Source: Gracilaria gracilis (Eukaryota; Rhodophyta; Florideophyceae; Gracilariales; Gracilariaceae). Taken from it: a stretch of 64,000 nucleotides of DNA. Below, in pieces: positions 56,368 through 64,000 of this stretch. The stretch is from contig JARGSG010000235.1 in assembly GCA_030374805.1 (NCBI GenBank), positions 62,001 to 126,000 on the forward strand. Reading direction: 5' to 3'. The translations under genes and the position numbers were made by a program. Under the pieces are notes generated by a model. It was not told the origin of the DNA. It made no database searches and saw only the letters and a list, made by a program, of their open reading frames with translations. Within the stretch, counting starts at the first letter, position 1. The number at the start of each line of letters is the position of its first letter.

Positions 56368-59036
56368 TTATGCAGAGTTCACAACCGTCACCAGCTTTTG
56401 ACGCTGTGCTTCAGACAGATTCGCAGTAGCCGCGTGAAGCATTTGTGGGTACTTACTTTGAATGCCATTGGTCAATTCAATCGCCATTGACTCCGAATGC
56501 CATTGATCACTTCAATCGCCATTCGACTACCCTCTTTGTCGATAGTGTTCGTGCCCAAGAGGCACAAAATCAAAGACAAGATTCGCGGCAGGTTTACAAA
56601 GTTTTCCCCCAGGAACCTCGAATCACCAGTCTGCACAAACCGCATCAGAGCAGAATGCATCAATCGCGCCTCAGATTCGTCTGCCTTGGCGGGCAAATAG
56701 TCCACCACCAGAGCTCCATACGAGTACGATTTGTCACCAATATAATTCGGCTGGAATTCTATGATCTTCATTAGAGCCGCTACAGCATTATCGGTGGCGT
56801 CCAAGTCCGTACTCGAACGTGCATTCGGATGTCTGACCACCCCTTCAAGGTGAGATAAGAAAGCAGGCGTTGCAGAGGCGGCGAAATGCTTTCCACCGAC
56901 CCGAGCTCATACACCCACCCCGTAGTAAGCTGCTTGACGCACATCAGGGTTAGGATTTATTACATAAACGCACATCGCAGGTAGTACATTCACCAATAAC
57001 CCTTCACGTCCACCGTGAAGAATCAAGTCATCAAACACGCACAGCGCCGCCTGTCGTTCATACGATGGTCGATTATCCTGCAACCGCAACCAGAAAATGC
57101 TCATGGTCGATACAGCTTCAGACCCTTCACTCAACTCGTGCGTGTTCGTGAACGCCTCAACAAAGCCATAATTTCCATGCACACGCAAGAAAGCGTTGGT
57201 TGCAGTAGTCACTCTCGAAACCAGTTCCTCTTCCTTGGCTTCCTCCGCCGCAGCCTCTTCATTCGCCTCTTCGTCCCACTCCTCTTGTTCCGCTATTCGC
57301 CTTCTCTCCATGTTTCTTGCCTCGCTCTCGAGGAGTACTATGCTGATTGCTTTTGCCACCGGAATCATAGTCTCGCGAGGAATAGCCGGAGGTCCGACAA
57401 TGCTCCCAATTTGCGCAAGAGAATCCAGCATATGAATCAGTACATCCGGGTCTGGTTCCCCACGGATCGCATCTAGTAGCTGATGCAACGAAAAGTTTAT
57501 GATACTTATCACCTGCGATCCGGAGGGATCTTTCCCAGACTCCATCACAGACCTTATCAGGTCTGGGATACAATTGGCTGCGGCAGATCGGCAATCCTCA
57601 TAGTAGAAAAACTTGAGCAACGGTACCATAAGTTCAGTCACCTGCGCAACGTAGTCGTAGAATCCACCGCGGAGTTCAGCTATAAAGCAAGTGAGCATAG
57701 TGCAGGCCACGGGCTTGTCCTCCAAGGCAGAGGTCCTGAGTCCGACCCTCTTGTCACCAATTGTGAGAGTCCCATACCTCTCCCCATCCCGGCCGTCGTC
57801 ATCCTCAAGGATATCCAGAACAGTAATATCCGGTTTTTGAGATGCAGCTTCGAGCAGTCTTGGCATCACATGCGGCAGATAGGGAATAAACGAGGCCTTG
57901 AGACATCGGCAAATGCGTGCATAAACCTGCATAAGATAAAAGCTCTGCGGATCGTCTGGATCATCGGCATGGGCAGCTGCAGTGTTGACGAGCATTTTCA
58001 TCACTTCGTCTGCGTCTGGACTGAACTTCTCGAAGCCAACGCTCAATCCAACAAGCGATATACATTCCATGACCTTTCCACGCAACCTCCGCAAGTCCTT
58101 GTGCCCAGTCGTGGTCGACAACACTTGCTTTAGTCGCGGCATGAACCAGTCGTAATAGTGCACAAAATGTTCCTCGGCGGCGTCAGCGACAGCAGCAATA
58201 GCAGTTACAGCTTGTTTCTGCGTAATGCGATGATTTGCATTGAGCAAAGTCTGCAACTTGCCCAAAAGTTGGTCCAGGTAGGGAGCAATCACCTCGGGCC
58301 ACGCCTCATCACAAAAGTTGATGACAGCAGCAGCAGAGTGGCTTTGGACTCGTGGGTTATTCTTATCATCCATAACAGTGATTAGGGAAGTCACAATCTC
58401 CTTGTGCTACTCCTGCTGAATGCGAGGCCCAAAATCAGTGTACATTTGCCCAATACAGTTAATGGCGGCCCAGCGCACACGAGGGTGTGGATCTAAGAAC
58501 CTTTCCAACGCGAGGTGAATGACTGTGGCCAACTTTTGTTCGATTTGCTTGCGGCAGCCCTCGCCAATTTGTGAAATGGCAAGAAGTGCCGCATGGCGGT
58601 AGACCCAATTTGTGTTTCACAAGAAGGCACAGATGAGGGATTCAGCGACAGGCAGCACGGCCTTGCCTCCAAGAGCAATAACCAAGCGATCTAAACTTTC
58701 TTGTCCACAGTCGAAATGAGTGTACTCATTTGTATCGTCCTCATCTTCCTGGTCATACCAATCGCGATCGTCCTCGATTTCGAGCATCATTTGCAGGGCG
58801 ACTGGAAACAAGTTGGAAACAAAGGTGCCCATTTTCCTACATTGGGTTGGAAGCTTCTCGGCGATAGATACGAGGAACTCCAAACTGACTTGACGTGGCC
58901 CTCCTTCCGACGCAGAATTGGTTTTCTGACAAACCTCCAACATGACGCCACAGACATCAGGGAGGTCATTCTTGTAGAAGCAGGGCTCGCTCTCGACAAC
59001 TTCAATGAGCATCTCGATGGCACTCTTTGCATCCTC
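56368..59036 (-). pseudogene. IPO5: Importin-5/karyopherin beta-3-like nuclear import receptor, 5' truncated, three stops
   Basis: A HEAT-repeat transport receptor carrying ribosomal proteins and histones into the nucleus. One reading frame covers roughly residue 240 to the end. It starts after a likely acceptor (CAATTAG at 59037, with TACTAAT upstream) as EDAKSAIEMLIEVVE. Further landmarks: YRHAALLAISQIGEGCRKQI, DPHPRVRWAAINCIGQMYTDF, RVQSHSAAAVINFCDEAWPE, CISLVGLSVGFEKF, then the acidic EEWDEEANEEAAAEEAKEEE and a C-terminus ending SEAQRQKLVTVVNSA. In-frame stops are at 58619-58617 (TGA), 58409-58407 (TAG) and 56909-56907 (TGA, Cys in the partial copy). A 35-bp tandem duplication lies near 56460-56530. 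The N-terminal importin-beta domain is missing; repeats occupy its expected place. Confidence 0.85.
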
Positions 59037-59055
59037 CTAATTGCCATTAGTAACT

Positions 59056-59490
59056 CGGAGCGCGCGCGGGAACGAAAGCAGCGCGCCACTGAGAAGGCGG
59101 TTAACCCGAAGGGGGACGGCGAGCGACAGCGGACGGCGGAAAACGCAGGTTGCTGGTGACGTGGTTGGTAGGGAGGAGAGTCGGTGGGAGGCGGTACAGT
59201 AGCGCCGACGGAGGACAGCTCGGGACGCGCACGAGATCGACAGCAGCGCGCCACTGAGAAGGTGATCAACCCGAAGGGAAACGGCGAGTGACAGCGGACG
59301 GCGAAAAAGCACGGGTTGACGGTGGCGTGGGTTGGAGGAAGAAGAACCAGTGGGCGCTGACGGAGGGCAGCTCGGAACGCGCAGGAGAGTGACAGCAGCG
59401 CGTCACGGCGAAGGCGGGCAACACAAAGAGAAACGGCGAGCGACAGCGGACGGCGGAGAAGCGTGGGATAACGGTGGCGTAGGTGGGAGG
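59056..59490. repeat. Degenerate tandem repeat, three ~150-165-bp units
   Basis: CAGCGCGCCACTGAGAAGG recurs near 59079, 59244 and (diverged) 59395, each followed by AACGGCGAGCGACAGCGGAC or a variant. It lies immediately upstream of the importin acceptor site, where the rest of the gene should be. Confidence 0.85.
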
Positions 59491-59634
59491 TAGGAGATTC
59501 GGGGGAAGGGGGTTGGGCGGGGGCGGTGACGACGGCGACGGTGACGACGGCGACAGTGACGATGGCGTGGCGAAGGTGCGCGAGGAACAACGCCAAGCGC
59601 CGCCGCGCGCGCTTATTTTGGAGGAGGGAGCGTC

Positions 59635-60187
59635 GGCTCGCGCGCGCGCGCCGTGGCGCTCAGTGCGGTGGAGACGGTGTGCGTGGCACACGTGGAGCGA
59701 CGTGCCAATCGACGACGACCAGTGCATGCACGCCACGTGCAACGTGTGACGTGTTGAGTGGCGCGTGGCGTGCACAGCGCACGTCCACGTGGTGGCGGCG
59801 GCATCTCCCGTTCACAGCTCGGCGCGCGCGCGCGCACGGCGGTGTTTCGTAGTAGTGCGCGCGCGCGGCGATGTTTCGCAGTACGTGCGCGCGGCGGCGT
59901 TTCCCAGTGCGCGCGCGCGCGGCGGTTCTTCGCCGTGCGCGCGCGGCCACTTTGACTGCGTCTGTTCGCGCCATGATGGCGGGAGAGGCGTTCGTGCGAC
60001 CGCTGTGCGTAACGAGCGATGCGGTGCGCACAGGCGCACGGGCCCAGGCGCGCCGAAGGTGTGCGCGGCGTGCGCGTGGTGGATGAGCCCGGCGAATGAC
60101 GTGGGCGTGTGTCGAGGGCGTATTCGGTTTATACGACTTCGACGATCTGGATGAACTCGACGATGTGCAAGCCAGCCTAAGCCGGCC
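59635..60187. other. Alternating GC tract, gene-free
   Basis: Several (GC)n tracts of 8-14 bp at about 59638-59655 and 59820-59945, embedded in a ~30-bp repeat with GGCGATGTTTCGCAGT-type units. Alternating purine-pyrimidine GC favours Z-DNA. All frames here are compositional. It separates the divergent importin and bromodomain remnants and may be their former promoter region. Confidence 0.6.
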
Positions 60188-61968
60188 ATGGACGAAGACG
60201 AAGACTACGACAAAGATGATGACAAACCTTCCCAACATTTTTATTAACCAGCGCAACCAAACGGCCCCGTGCATGCCACATCTTCCGCGCCACCATTGTT
60301 TGCTCCCCAACAACACCCGTCAAACGCGCCGCCTCAGAGCTGGTCCATGTCGCTCGATCACGTCACAGAGGAGCAAAAGCGCCTCATGAACGCTGAGCGC
60401 TAGGCCCGAAAAAACACACAGTGGTAGTAGACACGAAAGGCGCCGCCGACGAAGAGGAGGACGACCAATTACCTCTCACCAAAGTCTTCTTCAAACCTAC
60501 TACACCGCTGCACTTTGTGCCGGCGCAGAAGCGCTACGGAATTGTGCGCGACCCACGGACCGTGCAACTTGCACCCGACGAAGGCATGATATTGGAGTCA
60601 CCTCCTAGTATGTTGGAGGTTGACCGCGCCTGCATACTCCCTCCCCTTTCCCCGCCCATGGGGGATACCAAGCGCAACCGCCCAGCCACCACCTCGTCCC
60701 TCAAGTCCAACACATCCGATTGAAAGAAAGCCTCCTCCGCCCGAGGGCGCGGACGTCAGCCCAACGCCCCTGTGACGGCCGCGAGAGCCTGCCCCCCCTC
60801 GCAGAGTGCTTCAAGCAGCGATGCGCCAAGGTGCTCGATAAATTCAGCAAGAAAGACCGCTATGCTATCTTCCTCGAACCCGTCAAGGGCGTCGCCAACT
60901 ACCATGGTTTCATCAAACGCCCTATGGACCTCTCCACCGTGCGCTCCGAACTCCTGGGTAGCGAGTACAAGGGCCTTGGCGAATTCTGTAAGGATCTCGA
61001 CCTCATCTGGTCCAACTGTCTGCTTTTCAACGGAAAGGAACCCACCAACCTCTTCAGAAAGAAAGCCACCGAGCGGCGTCGACTAACTGAAAAGCTCATC
61101 GTCAACACTCGCCAGCAGCTTGAGAAGGACAAGGAAATGCTCCACCGTTGGAAGGAGAAATATAGGAAGCGTCGCCAAAACATGGCCGCCAACGCAGCCA
61201 TGCTCAACGCCCACCTGTATGATTCTCCGAGTCCATACTCACCTGCAAACAGCGCCCGGACGTCGCGAATGCGCAATCTCGTCGATTCGATGGCATTGGT
61301 CCCGCCACATGTCGCTCAAGCGAATTTACAACGAGCAAACAAAAGTGGGTATGTTCTAGACGTGTTAACAGCCAGGGCTGGTAATCAAGATCGTTTTAAT
61401 AATGGTCGACCGCTTCAACGCCCAGGTCCGCCGAATTTCATCCGCACTAAAGCAAGTGCTGTCGGAGGACAGATGAAGGAAGCAATCCCAAATAGCTCTT
61501 TTAACAACTCTATATTCTCAAGGCCACCGGATGTAGAAATGACTGGGCGCCATGTGATTCTGTATCGGCAGTATCGGTTTCCGGTTCGAAAACATCGATA
61601 AGGAAAGGCGCTCGGATGAGGATTTCCTGGATGAGGAGAAAATCAAGCGACTGAAAAGCGTGCGGCTGCCAAGAAGAAAACAAGGGAGAGCAATCAGGGC
61701 GGTAGGGCAGGCGGAAAGCCGGATGAAATGCTGACTATCTCAATAGGGTTGCGAGACTTGCAAGACGGTATCAAGAAAGGCAAAAAAAGCGACAGCGGCT
61801 GGGAAGAAGAAAAAGGCTAAGAAAGTGGGTGCGGTTGCAGCGCCAAGTGCAATAGGCAAGGCGATTCAGAAGATCAGCGGGAAGAAGAAGGGGCAAATTG
61901 GAAAGATCAAGGTTAGCATGAATCAGATACACCAGCAGAAGTATCGGGCGGCTTTAAAACGCAAGTGA
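60188..61968 (+). pseudogene. Bromodomain protein (BRD7/9-like), stops and frameshifts
   Basis: ATG 60188 opens MDEDEDYDKDDDKPSQHFY, stop TAA, then PAQPNGPVHATSSAPPLF in frame, up to a TAG near 60402. Another frame continues as LPLTKVFFKPTTPLHFVPAQ and FGI-like RYGIVRDPRTVQLAPDEG. A third (60720-61601) has the bromodomain: KKDRYAIFLEPVKGVANYHG, IKRPMDLSTVRSELL and DLIWSNCLLFNGKEPTN, with the acetyl-lysine-binding Asn in LLFNG. A coiled, Lys/Arg-rich stretch follows, and a shifted frame ends KVSMNQIHQQKYRAALKRK at 61968. Bromodomain proteins read acetylated histones; the single domain and ordering suit the BRD7/BRD9 group of SWI/SNF. At least three frame changes exist. Confidence 0.75.
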
Positions 61969-62162
61969 TCGCAGCATGGGGATGAAATTATTGACTATAG
62001 AGCAAACAAGAGAGTTCAGGTTTATAACGCAAAGAATGTGAACGTTTCCCACCACCACCCGGTGGCCAGTCTCTAAGAGATCTCCCGGCCACCGCGATCA
62101 CATAAGTATCTACAAAGACGAAACATGGACAGAAGAGAAAAGTAGAAAAGAAGACAGAGTGG

Positions 62163-63923
62163 TTAGCTATCATTCTGCGAAGAGTTCCCTGGTTGAATGT
62201 TCTTGCGAAACTCCCTGTAAAGGTCCTTGTTCATCTGATAAGTATCTTTCGCGAATTCCTTCAGGTCATTATCGTCGCTTGCCATTGCGCGCTTGTAGAG
62301 ATCCGCACTAGCCATAACTTCTGAGAACAGCTCGTTCAATTGCCGAGCACGTACGGGTGCCTCCATATTTTTCTTCTGTGTTGTCGAGCTCTGCGCCTTC
62401 TGAATCTCCAAGTGCTCCGCCATTATATCATTAAACTTATCAAACCGCTTCGACACGTTCTCGAAACTTTGTTCCAATTCTGAACTCTTTCTCTTCTTCG
62501 TCTGCGGTCTTGTTGATGATTCATTGACACTTTCTTCCACTTCACCGACACCTTCTTCATTACCCCCTGTTCCCCCTGTTGCTGAGTGAATTAGCTTCTT
62601 AGCCAACTGTATAAGCTCCGTATCTTCTTGCACAGTACCCACACGGCAAACCAAAAAAAGAACAAGTGTTCTTTTCGCCTCTGCAGTGTACTGTCCGGAC
62701 CCAGAGGAAGGTAGAAATCTTGACACTCTGCTAGGGTCGTTCTGCCCTGATGCAGACCAACGATTGTATGTCTTAGTAAACTCCTTCTTAGATCCGTAAA
62801 ATTGACTCTTCAATAGCGCCGCCCCCCTGTGCTGCAATGGTTTTTTTCTTGAGTCCACTTCATCAAGATATCCGGCAAACGCCTCTCGTGACTCTACTGT
62901 CGTGTCGTTAAACCTCAATTCAATGACACCCCAAAACGCATCCCTCGTTACCCTGGCGTCCAGTTCCGCCCTAGTAAGCGTCGCTCCTGTTGCCTTTAGC
63001 AACGCATGCCGGCACCGCTCGTCATCGCGCAGGAGCACACAGAGCCTTGCGAATTCGTTCAATGTAAAGTTCTGCGCTCTCTCGTTCTCCTGCTGTGCTT
63101 CGTTTTCTGGGCCCTCTATAAAACGTTCCATTTCTTTTATGACTTCCTCCTTGTCCCCTGGGGATATTCTTGCAATGATGGTTGGCACCTCCGGGAGGAT
63201 ATTCCATGTGTAAAAAGACTCCTGTGCCTCCTGCTCCCATTTTTTGTAATCTTGCAGCTTTGGGTTTGCGTCGATAAGACCATCCAGCAACAAACCTTTC
63301 CGATCCTGTATAAAAACATGGATTATTAAACGTGATATAAGTTCATTCCTAGACCTGTTGTTTTGTTTCAGCTTCCAGTGCTTGCTGATATTTCGGAGAT
63401 CTCTCACCTGCAGTAGCTGTAGAAAAGAATGAAATCGAACAACATGGTCAGTGTGCTGGAACGTAAACGATTGAAACTTCAAAAGCTCGCCATCCAGATC
63501 TGAATTTGTTATGGACGGCGTAGGTTGTCTAGCGTTGCCTTGGCTTGTTGTAGGACCTTGATTGCGTGCTTCGGAAACTTTTATAACGCGTGAGATAGAC
63601 CTATGTCCCCTTGGGCTTCGGCGGAGCCATAAACGGTGGTACTCACTCTCGGTGTGGTTACGATGTGCATTTTCATGATCTACACCCAAAACAAGACGGG
63701 AATGAGGCGAAGTAGGGTTATCAAGCAAAGGAACACGTAAGCATGGGTCAGGTGCTTGTATGGACTCTTACGCTGATGTGGAGATGCCGCGATATTGAGG
63801 TGACCTTTGTGATGAGGGGTTGGGCAATGACGCATTTTTGCTTTCGAGTGGACATGCATTGTTTAAGTTCGAGGCAGGGGGCAATATTTGAAATGAAGGA
63901 GTTCTAGGTGTGTTGGAATCCGC
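62163..63923 (-). CDS. Unknown protein, mostly open frame, one stop or intron
   Basis: From ATG 63923 the frame is open except for a TAA at 63770-63768, inside GCGTAAGAGT, which resembles a splice donor; no acceptor that keeps frame was found, so a nonsense change is equally possible. After it 521 codons are open. A stretch RDLRNISKHWKLKQNNRSRN plus ELISRLI resembles a SAP DNA-binding helix pair, but it lies in a 102-nt segment (63407-63306) bounded by GTGAGA and TACAG that could itself be an in-frame intron. The C-terminal half has a charged coiled coil (KRKSSELEQSFENVSKRFDK) and ends EFRKNIQPGNSSQNDS. Family not recognised. Its size and charge pattern would suit a transposon-carried or chromatin protein. 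The gene may extend past the window. Confidence 0.5.
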
Positions 63924-64000
63924 CATTATCGAATTGCGACGAGGAGCAAAGTGCAGTGGTACTTGCAGATTAGCCGTTTTTAAATAAGCGTTTTCCACCT

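Noticed and set aside
58787-60190. Arg/Ala-rich frames up to 269 codons
   Set aside because: Produced by GC-rich repeats and alternating GC tracts; no motif and biased composition.
616-63923. A variant genetic code reading TGA or TAG as an amino acid
   Set aside because: Internal stops replace different residues (Arg, Trp, Gln, Cys, Ser, Lys), include all three stop codons, and coexist with frameshifts and deletions; intact frames here also end in ordinary stops.

Overview
The window is nuclear DNA of a eukaryote. It has spliceosomal introns with GT...AG borders and branch-like CTAAC motifs (5185-5291, 17788-17844), eukaryote-only gene families (eIF2B gamma, URB1, importin-5, RAD54, bromodomain) and five classes of eukaryotic transposable element. 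Intron-poor genes, a MutS2 relative, a fused HisH-HisF and a fasciclin-Hint secreted protein would suit a multicellular red alga (florideophyte type). That placement is inference; no lineage-diagnostic marker such as rRNA is present.

Layout. 1-6.5 kb: remnants of a fasciclin-Hint secreted protein, eIF2B gamma, MutS2 and the C-terminus of URB1. 7.4-14 kb: a lone intact ORF, a duplicated 246-bp block, small unknown ORFs and an APH-fold kinase with two in-frame stops. 14.1-21.1 kb: a complete 7-kb Mutator-like element (MULE) with 9-bp target duplication, encoding Ulp1 protease, two FAR1-like domains, MULE remnants and a SWIM finger. 22.5-31.2 kb: an intact orphan ORF, two related decayed genes that resemble tyrosine recombinases, a small broken gene and a RAD54 remnant. 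31.65-36.96 kb: a Tc1 element split by a piggyBac element; the piggyBac carries an intact accessory gene on the opposite strand. 37-40.2 kb: a second, internally deleted MULE. 40.7-46.6 kb: a decayed HIS7 abutting a decayed Ty3/gypsy element. 46.74-51.43 kb: about 34 copies of a 137-bp satellite with higher-order structure. 52.2-53.5 kb: a PIF/Harbinger transposase with one stop. 53.6-62 kb: decayed C2/copine-like, alpha/beta hydrolase, importin-5 and bromodomain genes, with a partial second importin copy. 62.1-64 kb: a largely open unknown gene.

The main message is that every conserved host gene recognised here is broken by stops, frameshifts or deletions, yet still easy to recognise. The MutS2 remnant keeps its intron, so that copy did not arise by retroposition. 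Together with the satellite and nested transposons this looks like heterochromatin, perhaps pericentromeric, that has collected and is losing duplicated genes. A poor assembly is the main alternative. The most original items are the piggyBac accessory gene, the Ulp1-FAR1-SWIM MULE pair, the fasciclin-Hint fusion and the higher-order satellite.
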